A DNA stretch of 64,000 bases from Parelaphostrongylus tenuis. Taxonomy: Eukaryota > Nematoda > Chromadorea > Rhabditida > Metastrongylidae. The translations under genes and the position numbers were made by a program. Positions 23,001 through 38,400 of the stretch are shown here, piece by piece; position 1 is the stretch's first letter, and each line of letters begins with the position of its first letter. The DNA is taken from contig JAHQIW010001482.1 of the NCBI GenBank assembly GCA_019055375.1, positions 83,710 through 147,709 on the forward strand, in the 5' to 3' direction. The notes beneath the pieces are model-generated. The model was not told the origin of the DNA and made no database searches. It was given only the letters and a program-made list of their open reading frames with translations.

Positions 23001-26000
23001 TTCCGCAAATAGTCACCTTTAAGAGCTGGCCATTTCTGGTTTGTACTAATCAGCTGAAAGGTGAACAGACCTTTCGCTGTAGCATTTGGACTCCCTCAAA
23101 CGAAAATGAGCGAAAATGAATGTTTTTGACGATATTTGTTTAATCAGATGGTTCTGTCCATTGGAAGTAGTGGATTTGAAGAGATCTTGTCGTTACTTCC
23201 GGTAAAACTGAAACAAATCAGAAGCATTATGATGATAAAGCTATTCATGATAGAAAGAGTTAAGATCCCTTTAGCAGAAACTTCAGAGTTTTTCGTGGAA
23301 AACTTGCAGCTTAATCTCATTTCAGCGCATTTCACAATCAAATTATACTTATCGTTACTACACGTGGCAAAGAAGCTGCAGTCAATAGCCTCAGTGATTC
23401 CCATACTTCGAACAGAAAAAACGATGTCAAACTCACTGCCAATAGTGTGAAAGAGGTTTGATCAACGGCCATAGACTAACTAAACGGCGTGCTTCATCAG
23501 ATCCACTTTTATGCAGATTTGTGAGCACTGGAATCGCCACGGCTTTCATGCCGATTTGCTTTACTGCTTAGAGAAGAAATAAATTCTAAAAAATAAAGTC
23601 GTCGGAAGGAAACTGATAAAACTTGCATGCTACATGAATTTTTTACCTTTTGATAGGAACAAGATCGGAGAAAAAAGGCTGTGTTCATGTCGAGAACAAG
23701 AGGGTAGCGCAGTGGTAGTGTTTTCCGTTCATTTCGCCGTCCTTCTGCACTCTCTCCAGTGCAGGTGGAGCGCACTATCACGGCTATCTCAGTATGACAG
23801 AGAGAACCTACTCGACTAGTTTCGCACGACAGTCGTGACCGGTGCAGAAAAAAAAACTCTTACAGACGAGCCCACGCTTAAAAAGAAGAACCTTTTCGGA
23901 AGGTGGATGCGAGAAATCGAATCAAATGCCAAAAGTGCATTGGACCGCATTCTGTGACACATATGATGTTGGATCACATAATATAGCGCTAATGAACATT
24001 TATAGAGAAGTGATTCGTTTGCATTTCCGACATAAAAATATCAATGTTTCTGATGTGGAAATGCAAATCAGTCATCAAATAATCGCTGTTCTAGAGCGGA
24101 AGTCAAGGAGAACTCGAACAGATTACACAGCTTATCTTAATGTAAAATTTATATCATTGAGCAAAAGAATAGCTTGATTTTCGACAGGCTGCATTACGGT
24201 GTGCATACGTTTTCACAGTGCACTAATAAAGATTAAGCATATACACATTTTACCTTTTATCTGTTTTTCATTCTTTCAATTTAATTCCATTTCCCACTGT
24301 TTTTATTAACAGCAAGAAAAAAGAGAATCAAAAAATAACAAACACTAGTGGGGGTACTTTAGCCTGCTCTCTTAGAACTGTGAAGGAGTTGATTCGAACA
24401 ATATTCAGCGGCATTGATAAATAAGACTACAATGCTCAAGCAGCTGCAGAACTCTTGCGCTATAAGCTGCATGACATCTCGCATGATGGTAACTAGGAAG
24501 TAGGATGAAATCAAGTAGGGCTGAAATTTGCACGCTAAATGTGAAAAACTGATCGGGCAAAATAATGCATGGAAAAATTGTTAGGTGGACGCGAATAGAG
24601 CAAGTGTCCTGCAATATACATGTAATTGCTGATTTTATATCAAGCCTACCATCCTTCCACATCAGCAAGTCAATACCAGAGTTGTCCAAAAAAGTAAGAA
24701 CAATGTTTTGAATTGTGACCAGTAGGTTATTACTATTCACTATGTAACCAAACTATGCGTTAAACATTTCAATGATGTTTGATGGAGTGTGAATGCATGG
24801 AAAAATCTAAGCGGTCGGTCAACGTGAATTCTTTACGCTTTTATTAAATACAACTAGAAAATCCTTGATTTAACTGTGGCCATATTTCAACTGACTAAAG
24901 TAACAAACTTTCTCTCATTGAATACTATTATTAGTTGAAAATCGCCGGTTCCCCAAAAAGACACTTCACGAATAAAATTTGCAAAAAATTCACTATGAGG
25001 CATTTGGTAATACTCAAACTCACCAACTATGTCAAACGTAATCATCTATGTGATAGCCTTTCATTTCGCATGAATGAACATCTCATTAAAAGAAACGTCT
25101 GCAAACTACATTCAAAGCATGTTGAGTAATAGTGCTTTTGCTACTGATGTACGGAAAAGTCGGGATAACAGTAGCTTTTGTCAGCTGGTTCTAAACATCA
25201 GTTTTTCTTTATAATACCTCTAGCAGGCATATAACCAAGAATTATTGCATCACACCTTAGGTATGTGGACACAGGTAGCTCTGTTGTAGCGAGACCGCTG
25301 AACTCACACTGAACCGTATTTTATAGGGCCCAACGCTAACCAAGTTGCCCCACCCCTCTGGATTGAAGAAATCACTACCAGAGATACCAAAAAAAAAAAA
25401 AAAAAAATCCAGTCCACAAGATCTAGAATGCCTGGTATTTCACGGGGATCAAACTGTGATGACGGTGCATGGAAAATTCTAAAAAATCCTTCCCAAACAC
25501 ATTTATGCACATTTACAATTCTCCGTCTTTTACATGTTACCATGAGACCCTCTCGATTTATCAATTCTTGGCAGTGCTATTTTACTGCTCAAAGGTCTTC
25601 TTTGAAAGCATAACATTCTGTGATGCATGTATAAATGTTGGTTGATCTGACAGAGAGGACACCTCTTATAGATACTACTGCATCAAGTAGTGCTTCAATT
25701 ACGTGTTTTATTGTAATTTTTCTCAAATGTTCTTTCAAAAGCGAAATAATCACAAGTGAGAGCTGGTTGTTGAATTGTTTTCATTAAAACAAGATATCGA
25801 AAGTGCTAATATGCTCTCAACTGCGATTCAAAGTGTTTACAAATTGTCGCGAGCTCTCGGAATAAACGTATAAGGGCCTCATGTGGAACGAAGCGAGTTT
25901 ATGACCTCATGTTGAGGATTAATCGAGCTCATTATCTCTCGAAAGCACTTGAATGGGCAAAGTTGGGGCCATTTATGAATTTTTCCTTAGAACTGTATTA

Positions 26001-26800
26001 TTAAGAATATTTGACTGCACCGTTGATCTTAGCATTCTTCTGAATTTTTTCTTTCGAAGGTGGTCTAGTTTTAACTCAATCATTGCTGTCATATAAGGTT
26101 TCTCTGAATCCAACCACACAGTGTAATTACCTACTCTTCTCCAATTTTCTTACATAGAATCCGTGTAGTCGAGTAAGGTACCCACCTATACACAAACGGT
26201 CAGTCCTCGGTGCGATCCTAGCAACAGACCCACTGAAATCTCCATCTTTTCGAATGTGTAAAATGGCACCAGACCTATTTAGGGTGATAGTATCACTGAA
26301 GGCCACTGGAAGTCTTTGTAGCTAAGAAAAATGCGTTCAGTCATCTCTACGATGCCAGAAAAAGTAGAATGCATTGCGTTATTAATCATGTGATAAACAA
26401 AGTCAAAAAAAACTACAACACAAGATTATCATTGAATTTCTGTCGAGAGAGTAGAACAGCTATTCCGAAAATCATGCACGTACTAAACAAAAAAAGTGTA
26501 GCAGAATTATGGAAATATATCTGATAATTATTATTTGAGCCAACATGTCATGTGGCCTGTTATGGACACTTGTGCAGTCCGATACACGTATTTCGGCTTT
26601 GACAGCCTCGTCACTCGGGCAGGCCCTCCGTCTTCAACCGATTCTCTCCGGGTGCTCTCGAAGAATTATAGAAATGTTATCGGATTTCAAAATGCGATGT
26701 CGTACTCAAGAAGCAATTATCATTTCGCTATATAAAATAATCCTTCACAGAGAATTTTGCGTTGCGGATTCGCTTAAGCATAGAAACTTGTAATGCACCT
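20053..26800. other. long stretch with no recognisable gene
   Basis: A GAC/AAC-rich patch lies at 20,218-20,300. Open frames at 21,835-22,179 (plus), 22,407-22,634 (plus), 23,136-23,450 (both strands), 23,842-24,177 (plus) and 24,405-24,740 (minus) show no recognisable domains. A tRNA-like SINE head may sit at 23,702-23,725 (GGGTAGCGCAGTGGTAGTG) and another at 26,160-26,240 (CGGTGCGATCCTAGC). An A19 run lies at 25,389-25,407. Most of this is probably decayed repeat or intron. Confidence 0.4.
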
Positions 26801-26807
26801 TGCGCCA

Positions 26808-26886
26808 TATATACCTTTATGTATGTATGTATATATACATAAATATATATACATATATATATAAATATATATATATGTATATATGC
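26808..26886. repeat. (TATA/TATG)n microsatellite
   Basis: TATGTATGTATATATACATA and following TATA-rich units. Confidence 0.9.
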
Positions 26887-27671
26887 CACAACTACTCGGC
26901 CACGGCTCCGCCATATATGTATCATCTTGCCAACTTTGCGAGTTATTATGAGCCCTCATCGCTCTCTCTCGTCTGTCACGCAGTAATTAGGTGTTGTCGC
27001 GCGCTTCCGTGCTGATCTGGTACTCAATTGATGAACTCATTCCATTATTCCTATTTTTGTTTCAAGTATTTGATAAATACTACAAAACCTACGGTTATCA
27101 GTTCCACAACATCCTTACAGAAAAATTCAATGTTATGGGTAGCATACAATGTAGAACGAGATCTCGTAATAGATGCACAAAAATTTTTGAAAAGGATTCC
27201 CTATAATTATCATTTTTTTGTTCACTGGGAAGCATTAGCTTTGTTTCTACTGTCGATAGTCTTATTAAGGTCTCATCAGTAGTACTCATCCAAATCCTCA
27301 TGATAATTGATCATTTACTTACGATTACTTCGAAAGTTCATCATAAACTACCACAGTGTTACTTCATGTCGCGACGCGGTAGCGAGCGTGCTGTGCAAGA
27401 GTCCAGCGTCGTTGTCAAAGCATATATATATATATATTATACATATATATATAAATATATGTATATGTATATATACAAATGTATAACATATTTGCATATG
27501 GAAATAACAACGACAATATATTTCGACAATAATACAATGCAAATGTAATAAATACTTACGAAGTATCCTTTTGTTGATGATGAACAGCAACTATTTAGTT
27601 CCTCTAGGACAACAAAAAGGTGCGTAATTATGACATTATATTTATACATAGATATTGATATATATGTATAC

Positions 27672-27704
<33 letters not shown>

Positions 27705-30700
27705 CACCATATATGTTATAAGCATTGCTACATTTTGCAGATTGCTGAATTAATGGTGATGAATAAATACTTGCTAAATTGATAGCTTGTGTTACGATGT
27801 TATTCTAAGAGATATGTTGTGATATTGTCTTAGTGACTTGAGCATATTGAAGTAAAATCGAAAGTACAACATCAAGAAAAGTTACAGTTAGGCGTCGTGT
27901 TAGGGTGTCGGACCAGCAAAGCAACCTTCTTCCCGATGGACGGCAATACGAAGCACTCGTCATTGCTCTACTCGCCACCGAGTCGACGTGAACGCGAGGG
28001 CATGGGTAGCGCCGTGTGTCAGGTCAGCGGTCTCCAATGTGTTGTGTGTTGTATAGTTATTTTTAGCAGAAGACACTATAAAGTCAATAAAATATTCGAG
28101 AAATATGAGTCCGAAATATGCATTCTTTCTGGAAAACCAATTCAAATTGATGAAAGCGAATCCAAAAAAATGGAGCTTTCAAACTGACAAGTGTAGAATT
28201 TTAGAACACTTGAGCATTATTTATGCTAAAATACGTCCCTCTCTAAATTTGTGATTTCGCTATATAAATGCCAATATGCCCACTCTGATATTGATGGAAC
28301 GGGCTAATCACTTCAAAAACAAAACGATACATTTACATTGTTTCCATTAGTAGGATGTACTACGCAAGTCTTTCCACTGATCACATTTACCGACAAATCA
28401 GCATTTTCAAGTTGTCAAATGAATACAAAAACAGGACAAAAAAAGGAAAAATGTGATACGACAGTAAAGAATAGGCTTGTTTTCGCAAACCATGCGATTT
28501 TCTTGCTGAAATATGGGAATTTCCAAGAAAGAACACTGTTATTCTAACTAAAAAGAATTCTTATGAAAGACATTACAATGTTCAGTAAAGCAAATATCTC
28601 CGGAAATTCAAATTTATCATATGCATTTTCTTATACCCATTGTGGCGTGCGCCAATACAAATTCACCCCGAGACACGACGCAGCGATAACAGCAGGTGAG
28701 GGAGACGCGAAACCATGCGGTATAGTACAAAATGGGTCACACCGCATTCGAGGGGTTAAGGCAAAGGTATGGAAAGAAGGCAATTAGTGGTTGATATCAT
28801 GAAGACAACTGTGCTTCGCAATCTGCCCTTTCTCAGTAAGCGAAGGAACAATAAGTTACGTCACAAGTTGGAAACGGTAAGCAACATTTGGTACATGAAT
28901 ATTTTTCATTCACAATCCGTCAGCTGTATATTTTCTGCAGTCACGATGTCCACGAATCAGCTTAAACGGGCACCAGCTGCTCAGTTCGCTTTCATCGTGT
29001 ACCAGACGTTTAATGACACAAAGAACATCATATTACAATGTTTCTTCGACAATGCAATGAAGTAACATCGAAAAGATTTTCTGACTAATCTGTGGCCTAG
29101 ATTTCTTATTGAGAAGCTTTCCAAACTAAAAAACCAGATCTTTCTTGGCATGAATGGAATTCGGGAACACGCTCAGTCTCAAAATTCTGACGGCAAAAGT
29201 CGGTGAACACTATTCCGGCACACGATAGAGAAGAATTCAAACTTTGTTGTCACTGTAACAAGTGATTAGCGATGAGCGAATAAGATATTCTGGATAACTT
29301 GTGTCCTCAAAACGTAGATTAAGATTATGCCTATCTTAATGAATAGGAATATAGTAGCTCAAAAAACGAGTAGAATTTGAGAAGTATTAGGTTGAGGAAA
29401 ACGTTCTTTTAACACACGCCGAAAATTCAAGGTTCACACATATATTTAGTCGAAAAGAACAATAGTTACTTTTCAAAATGGTTATCACCTACGAACTTCT
29501 GTCAACGATTTGTAGGCTTCCAGATCCGCTCGTAATTGCCATTCCTTGGGCTTTGAATCGAAAAACTTCTGACATGCTCTCTAACTACTTGGCGATCGAA
29601 TTGAAATCTGGACGCGGCACGCGACGTAGTTGCACGACGAGCGTGGCGAGCTACAAACATAGTGCGGCAGTCTTCTAAAAAATTTCTACTTTCATCGTCA
29701 CTAAAAGAATTTTAATCGTCAACAAATCATAGGAGGTGGTAGGAGAAAGGTTATTAAAGCTATTTGTAGCAAGTATATTGGCGATCCTCCTCCCTAGAAT
29801 CCCTCGTTCCAGGAGAAAAGCTAGGTACTCACAAAAGTGGAGTTTCGAGTTGTCATTCAACATTTTCCGGTTGTCTTATCCATGCTCATTTATATTTCAA
29901 TCATATTCATCTTTCATTCAATACGTTGGCCACAGATGACTTTGATACAATTTAGCTAATGAGTAAGTAGTCGAATAATCAAATGTATTATCATTTTTAT
30001 GTCTCAATCAAATTTCAAGACATAAATGCATTGGTTGTAATATTTTCAGATTCCATATAAATGTTTCTCATATATATGTATATATATATTATATATATAT
30101 GTACGTATACGCGTATGTATGATCTGCTACGAGATTTGGTGTATTGCTGTGGAAGTTATACATTGTATACGAGATATCCTACAACGAAAGAATTCATTCC
30201 CAGCAGACAGATATCTGTGGCGAAAGGGTGGACGATTAGCTGGAAAAGACGGTCTTACACCTGGAAGATACGCGATAGAAATGGAGAGTAAGAGTTGAAA
30301 ATAAACTCATTTTTGTAGCTTTCTTGTTGAATGCAAACTCTTAGGAAGTATTGGCGTATTTTCTACTAAAAATGCCTACGGAAATTCCTATGATAATATG
30401 TTGTTCCCTTGTAATAACGAAGTGTCCAGACCATCTAAATTTTGCTCTATAACTTGTCAACAAACCCTCCGCAAAGTTCGATCGATGAGATAACTATGCC
30501 GAAGGAGCGGCGTATTTTTTCCTCTCTAGAATTACTCCGTAAAAACCTTTTTAGAAACCAAGCATGGTACTGCGATCTCTATTTTTTTTAGCTATCAAAT
30601 GATTACTAATAGTCTACCGAAAAAACAGGAGGTGCATTGTAAAAGCACTTTTCTATGTGAATGCTCTTTAATTTGTTCAATCCAAACTCTGTTGATGCCT

Positions 30701-33700
30701 TTTCTGGCTGCATAAAAGCTCCCTTCATATATGTTCCTTCTATGACTTGCATTTTGTGGAAAATCTGTTTTCAAGTTAACTTCTCATAAAATGTACAATG
30801 TACATAGCGATAGGAATGTACAGTGAGAACTCAAACTATGGTTTTCTCAAAGATAAACTTTTCGACTTAAAAGGAATTACTGGAAGACGTGAACATTATC
30901 TATGCAAAAAATACGTTTCTCCTATAGATGATCTACTCTTTCATAACAAAAGAATTGCTAAAAAGTCAAAAATGAACCTCATTGGTCCCAAAACGCCAGT
31001 GTAAAGTTCAGACAACAGACTATCTAGTCCAAAAGCAAAACGCAGTCCTTTTTTTCATTTATTACAGCGCAATAATATTTTTTCTTTAAATCAAGCCCAA
31101 TGAAGAAATCCCCATTCCTCAAGCTATTGATTGACTACCAAAAGTTTAGTGAAAATTTCTATTAGATAAAAAAAGGCAAGGAAACAAGAACACATTTCAC
31201 AAGATGTCTCTGCAGTTCGCACAATTCAAAATAAAAGTGAAAGTTTTTCGGGCCGCTAAGTGTTGTTCTATTGAAAACAAGTGTGTAGAAATATTGTGAT
31301 ATGTGATATTGCAGCTGGAAATATGTTTCCTTTCACGATAATGTGGCTTTCTCATTGAAACATAGAAGATATTTCGATACATGGGAGTTCTCTTCAGTAT
31401 AAGACTATTTGTAGAAGCCTCATATGAGTATTTCCTCGAAATCGAAGTCTATCGGGATCAAAACGTGCGATATAATCGCGAAAAAAAATTCGCTGTGAAG
31501 TTGCAACAGCTTGCTCCAAAGGCAAAACGCAATTCACTTTTCAATTATCAATTCGTGCTTTCAGAAACTAAGCTTATTGCTGGAATCTTCAGTTCTTAAA
31601 CTACTGAATGATCAATGTTGATCTGAGGAAGAAGTTCTTTCTGAAAAAGGAAGGAAACCCACACAATTTTCACACAAATTGAACCGCATCCACGCCATTC
31701 GTGATGAAAAGTGTAGAACTTCAGGGCAACAAAGTGTTCATTCTACAAAAAATACGTTTATAGAAGTTCATCTAAACAGTCTGATCTTTCATCGTGAGTA
31801 TGTATACCTAACATCAAAATTCTAATGCATGATACCAAAAATATACTGTGGAACTGGAGCAACGCACTTTGGAAGGAAAGCTTTACCTTCTTCTTCGTCG
31901 TTAGGAGAATGTAATATAGAAGGTCTTCCAAAAAACTAAGCTTAGTGTGAGGTCGGCTTCCTTTAAGCTATTAAGGGCTACGAAAACAATGTTTAGAAGA
32001 AAGATGAGAGTCATGTGACAACTGAAAGTGAGTTTGCATTAGAAAAGATATGGTTCTTTTGTTGTATCATATAATGTATTCCCGGCACATAGACGTTTTC
32101 TTTACCAAAAACCCTCTTAAGAACTTTGAGAAAAAGTCCTTCAAAGAAAAATTCTCTATTTTGTGATCTTTCATCACGTAATGCTGATAATGTGCCCTTA
32201 GAACCTCAATCAATGAATAAATTTTTATTTCCATGAAAGCGCGTGGTGATACGAACCAGCCGCAGCCCTCCCCAGCTCGCCGTAACCGCCCACGCCATGT
32301 ACCGAAAATGGTACATATGGTCGTCAACGAGTCACTTGATTAAATATCTCGAATGGGCGCCCAAGCAATGTTCCATTGGGTAGAAACGAGACCATAATCG
32401 GACGGCGCAGCATCTGCACTGTAGGCTGGGTGCGACAAAATCTCGACTCCCTCCAGATCATCAAACTTTTCATTAGTTTTCATTGCGGTATGAGATTTGG
32501 TAACGTCTTACTGAAACAGCTCGCGCTTTCGACAAATCAACGTTCGATTACTTTTATTTAAAGCATCGCAGAATTTGATAGAAAATAACTAGCCTCGCTG
32601 TGGAAGTCTCTTATCTTATGGAAATGTTTCTAAGATATTCCCATAAATTTTCAATAACCGATACTATGTGAAATAAATTTGCAATATGAAATTTTCGCAG
32701 GTGTTCAGGAACTTTGTCCGAAACCTAGTACTATTTTGATAATTTTGATAGTAAGTACAGAAAAATCATTTCAAGGCTTGAATGAAGTTGTGATATGAAT
32801 AGAACTTTCAGCCGAAACTGGGATTGAAACGACACTACTGTTTTTTGCTCGCAGCGGTGGACAAATCAAAATAATGCGACAAGGCAGAAAATATACAACG
32901 TCCACCAAGTTAACGACAACGCCAGTTATAAGGACAGCATGTGGACATGAAAGGCATAAAATCTAAAATCCGCTATAAAACTCTCCATCCCTATTAGTAG
33001 ATCATTTAGCGCGTTTGGGATGAAAACTTTCTGCCCCTCTTACATTTTTTCGAAAAGGTGTCAAATAGAAAAAATCTTGGAATTAGAGTGCAAAAAAATA
33101 TTACGTTTCGCTTTCGGGCATATATCACCAGGATCACACGATCGTGTAAAGTAAAGCATAGAGTGCCTGAATGTGGAAAAATTTGAATTTTTCTTGAAAC
33201 ATGAAAAGTTTTCCGAATAGATAAAGAAAATCGCGCCTTTTCCGGACGGGAAGTTGAAATCTCTGCGCGCAACGTGAAACGATAGGTACACAATGTTTGC
33301 TATCTAGTCAAGAAACTTTATCTCCACTTCAAAAATTCCTATGTTTCTTGCATAAGATTGTAAAAAACTCTGTTCTATCGTTCCATAAGCATTATTCTCT
33401 ATTTTTTTCCATATGTTGATTAAACCTGTCCTGCAATTCAAGCAATGGGATTACCGCTTCGAGTACGAAAGGTGATCTTTTTTCGTCCTTAGAGCATTCT
33501 ATGAAGTCTTCTCTAAAAACTAAATCTTTTGAAGAAGCTTTTTTCAAACTGCAGAATCGAAACTAAGGGGTGACTACTAAAGCTCCTGTGAAAAACCGTC
33601 TACACACCCTTTTCCCAACGAAAAAAGGCTCCGAAATAATTATGAAACAGACCATCGAAGAAAGCGCGTAACAGAGACTTTTTTTGTTTGTCCTAGAAGC

Positions 33701-34254
33701 GTAGATTCAGAAAAATGGCAAAGAAAGAGATTCTTTTCAATGCAGCAATTTTAATGATATTAGTTCTTCATCAGACACAACAAACATGCTAAAAAAGCAA
33801 AGCGATCCCACAACTAACGTTCCTTCAAAAGCTTTTATTATCACACTGCGATGAGAACGGAGCAGCCGCTGTGTTAGTATGGTGGCCACATTGCTCTCAC
33901 TTTTCCGTATACGACGGCAATTTTTGTTCCACTTGCCTGACGGTGGAAAAGCTGCCAATGTGGTGACCAAGTCTAATGAAAAAGCTAAGCAGACGAGAAG
34001 CAACGAATGTTGCCTCCCCTGCTTCGTTTTGTATGACGTATTTGGTCGCAACGCTCGTTACCCACATTGACCGCTTACTTGTATCAACTGTTACGCTGTT
34101 CTTAGTCGATTGATTGTAGCAAGAACCCATAAGATTTCCTTTTCTTTTCTTATCGCATGCAAAAAACTATTCACTAAGTCTTCCGCGAAAGAATTCTTCA
34201 AGCTCGTTCCTTTCTTGTAAGCCTTTCATAAAGAAATCGGACTAAAGGACTCAT
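26887..34254. other. no recognisable gene; AT microsatellites and unassigned frames
   Basis: Contains (TA)n tracts at 27,420-27,482, 27,645-27,716 and 30,070-30,115. Two adjacent plus-strand pieces near 28,769-29,065 have a GT donor (GAAACG|GTAAGC) and a CTGCAG| acceptor, but give no recognisable protein. A sequence at 30,530-30,620 (TTTTTAGAAACCAAGCATGG, then TAGCTATCAAATGATTACTA) belongs to the same repeat family as the units at 40.4-41.0 kb. The 33.0-34.1 kb frames have no recognisable homology. Confidence 0.4.
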
Positions 34255-35420
34255 AGGTCTTTTTGAGGTCCCCTCGGCATCCCGGGGAATTCGACTTATA
34301 ACGACTCTGGTCCATCTCTTGTCGTTAGATGAATTACGTGTTCGGCCCATCGTGTCCTCGATACCCTGGCGTATATTCGATGTTTTTGATTTACGATCGT
34401 TTACTTATGTCAAAATATCGGATTATTTCTCCCATTTGCGAGGTACGAGATACTCCAAGCAACAAACTTTCCAATCTGAATAATGCCAGGTGATCTTCCA
34501 TACTGCCTACGTAGCGACGTTTTTGATGCGTAAGTTACTTTTAAAACAAGAGTAATCGAGAGCTTAAAAAAGGTGAACCTCAAACTCGGATGTTCATTGT
34601 TCGTTTACTACATTCTCGGTAGTTGCAAACTCTCGCCACGCCGCTTCACTCCTGCTGCACAACTTTAGAGCTAAATCGTCCGGCATAATAGTTTTACAAG
34701 ACAGATAGATGTAAGTGAAGCATTAGGAGGCAGTCTTATAGTCGAGCGTCATTGGGACATTTTAAACCAGTCTGTTCCCTATGAGCATCGTTTCTGCGAG
34801 ATCTAGTCAGAGGTCAATCGCTTCACAAGCTTTGTCGAAATTGGTCAACATTCGTTCCTCCTGGCTGATGCTCAGTGTTGCAGCGATGCCATTAGCAAAG
34901 CGAAGTTGATTGAAATGTTGACCGTTGATTTTCACTACCATATTACCCTATTTTGATGTTCGCATAACGCTTTGGAGTATCGTACCGAATAATTTTTCCG
35001 GTATAGTATGGACTGGTTGAGACATTTTTCTTATATCGATAGTAATATAGTTATGGAATGATGGATGATATTCTGGTTGGAAAATCTTCATTTAGCTCAC
35101 AAAAAATTGTTTTATACTATGGAAGATCTCGCGAGCTGTCTGGAGCTTTTAAGACTTTTAGAACTAAGAACTGATGAAAGCACTATTGAACGGTGTCTTG
35201 TGTTTATGTAAAACTTTAATGCGTCGTATAATCGTGTGAAATGTGGTCTATATTACTGAATTCTTTTTCAAGCCCTGTTTGTTTCCAAGGCCGCCCTTCA
35301 TCCAATGTTCTGTCAATCCCGAATTCGGATTAATGAAGTGAAGAGCTTATAGACGGCAGACATCAAAAGGTTTCAGCGACAGTTGTCAATGTTATTGAGG
35401 TTATTCTTTTAGAAGAATAG
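34255..35420 (-). mobile_element. LINE remnant L2, RTE-like lineage I, minus strand (RT to C-terminus)
   Basis: Read on the minus strand from high to low coordinates. RTLDEGRPWKQTGFRKEFSN-like residues lie near 35,330-35,270, then an IDHISH piece. A degraded palm follows with SVMRTSK and VVKINGQHFNQLRFANGIAA around 34,960-34,890 (active-site FADD changed to FANG). Next come SISQEERMLTNFDKACEAID at 34,880-34,815 and the C-terminal LLLGVSRTSQ, RVSRTRWAEHVIHL and RIPRDAEGTSKRP at 34,460-34,265. Several stops and frameshifts are present. It is the same lineage as L1 and L5 and lacks the endonuclease part. Confidence 0.75.
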
Positions 35421-38400
35421 AACAGTATTGCTGGCTTTCCGTATCAATAATTATAAACCTTGCTTTATGCAAGGTAACGTTTAAAGAACTGTGTCAATCT
35501 GTTGATGAGACTCATCATTAATTGTTTCATACTGAGGTCGAGGTTATTGCGTCGTCTATGCATCGAAGTGAAATCAAGTGGCTTCGTAAATGGGAAACCG
35601 TTGGTGGGTTTAGTGAATGCCCTTCCCATTCTCTCAAACCTCGACCATAACTATACTGTTCCAATTTCATCTTCTCTTATCAATTCTATGTAAGTTATTT
35701 TTCAAATTCGAAGGGGAGATAGCGTCGTTTATGGCACGTATTGGGGCATCTGATAGGGCTCTTTTGGAGGAAATCGTCTAGTAAGAGATCGAAAGACCGA
35801 CTCTCACTAATTCACGGCATGTTCTTGGAAAACGTTCCACAATAATCACCAATTAGCATCTCTAAAATTGTCAACATTAAATAATTTCAGAAATAACCAA
35901 CACTCAGGATTTTGAGGTAATCTCTTTGCAATCATAGCACAGCTTGATGCGAGTTTAATTCCAATTTAACTGTCCCGCGAGATGCCAGTGGGATGGCGCC
36001 CAGCTGAGAGAAAGGCAGAGCAAGGGATTTGGTGATGTCGTGCCAGAGCGCAACCAGGAAACTATAGTGCCGTTAGAATTTATGTAAAAACATGAGGTTC
36101 CAAGTTCTACTCGCATTTCAGCACTATTATTGTATGCATAAGTTATAAAATGTTCTCGGGCAACATTAGAATATTGGATTGAATATTGTGAGAATTCTTA
36201 ATCGACCGTTCTGAAAGACGAACGAACTGTGCCGCATTCCGTGCAAGTATAGTCTGTAAGCACCAAGTCACTTTGAAGATATTTTATCTAATGATTACCA
36301 TCCCATAACAAAAAAAACTTTTTTTCCATGTACATTTAAGAATGCGACTCTTTTGAAAAATACTATTTCTTTTTGAACGAGTTTATTTTTTGGCAGTACA
36401 CCATTGCTTTTAACAAAAATGTGCACGCTGAAGCAATTGTTGATGAAGAGGATATGCATGGGCCACTGCACGAATGCTGAAATTACACGCTAGTGGTATA
36501 CAAGTTCTATTTGACCTACGTTTTAGCGTCTTCATGTTACTCAGGGTTGCGTTGCTCTCAATTTTTCTTCTAGAGCATTAGCTGAAGCCTTCAAGTGTTT
36601 ACCACCTCGTCGTGATTGCGAGATACCTCTGGACATAGAAACGCGATGTAAATGGGAAAACAAAATTATCTTGCATCAAAATCCCCCAAATTAAAAGGTG
36701 TTTGTGGTGTTCATTCGGAAGCCTAACGGAGAGTAGACCAATATAAGTAGTAACCTCTATTGATATTATAGTTGTGGCAAAGTATAAATCTTTCTCTGAT
36801 TCACAAGGACGAATGAATGTTTAAGGTAGTGACAACCTGAAAGGCTTTAGCTGGGCTGACATCTCCATGAAACAACAAATAGCTGAACGCTAATATACCA
36901 GACTTAGCACCCATCATGCTGTTCGCTTCCATGTACTTCATCTGGCGAGACAACCAGTGAGAGACGGTCAAATGTCATGTCACGTAAAAATCAAACTAGA
37001 ATGTCACACCATGGAAGCTGTTTCTGCTCTGCACTTCCGGTAGCAAGACCCTCTCAACCTCTAGGCCGCTTTGAAGTCTCTGGTTCCATTAGATCTCAAG
37101 TAATCGCCCTATATGATGCAAATTACTGAATGAATAACATAAACCATCAGATGACGGGATCCTTGCCAATCTTATGAAGGTTTCCGATACGGAATGTCAC
37201 GGAATCGGTTGTGTTTCTTACCTAGCTGTATCTAATCACCTCACACGATCCTGTTAGGAATATTGGCCATTATTTGTCTATAACCTTCTCAAGCGAAAAC
37301 AATTCATTAACTTTTACGCACCTATTTGCACCCATGACGAGCACGGACGCCGGACTAAATGCGTTTTGTTAACAGACAGGTAAAGAAACTTGCAAGGAAA
37401 ATCATTCCAATTCATTTTTGGAGATTACATTGTCAGAATGATAAGGGCGTGCAAAAGATGGAAACAGAATAAGTAGATTTGAACTAAGGAATTAAAAGGA
37501 GATTTAAAACCATTTTGGATAACAAAACTCCGTAACACGTTTTTGTACGAAAACTTGTTCATCAAGATGATAGGACGACCGCAGGTGGACAAAGGAGTTT
37601 CGCAGCGGCACGACCCTTGTTGGCATTAATAACATTCTTACGAGCAGATAATGGTGTCTCTTTGACCCCTTGATTCGCCATCATCATGTGCTACACTTAA
37701 TTCCCGTTTCTCAGCAGGAAGATTAGACTCAACCATCGGTTGACAAGAATCTACCTTGGTCAAAGGGGACTAACATATGTTGCATGTGACGTGGATCTCG
37801 ATGTAATGTCCTTCTCATGTGACAGACAGATAGATGTAATAGTCGTTGGAATCAGCACAAAAACGTTATGGTTTGAAGAACTTTAACGAAAACTGTATGA
37901 TTCTGAAGTGTCCGCTTTTCTCCTTGATAAACGATGTTGGAAACTTAGCAACATCTGGCCGTGGTGCGACATTAATGGAAGGGAAGTTCTGCGCACTTTT
38001 TCTAGCTTCATGACCTCCGCTATGAACACCGAAATCCGAAGTGGAAAAAAGGATACAACGTTCCAGTTGCGATAAAGCTCAACCTGTGCTTACAGTCATG
38101 CCAGAAGAAAGCTGCTTTCTAGATATCAAAAGAGAAGGAGGTACTCGCCAAGCAAATAGTTTTTAATTTACAGTTATTCTCAAAAAAGCCACAAGTAATA
38201 CCGTTAACAATCACAAATCGGTGGTTTTTTCAGTAGGACTGAAGAAAACGTCCTCTCAAATCTTTGCACAATGAGGGGCTTGCTATGAACGTGTTTCAAA
38301 CACTCATAAGCACGTGAAGAGAAAGAGAACAAAGGAAGGATCCCTGTATTGGATTCTATGAGAATGGATCAGTGGAGTGGTGCTCTCATAGTAATCTCCA

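Noticed and set aside
23136..23450. A gene on either strand
   Set aside because: Both strands are open for about 86-104 codons, but there is no domain, signal or splice evidence on either, which fits chance in AT-rich DNA.
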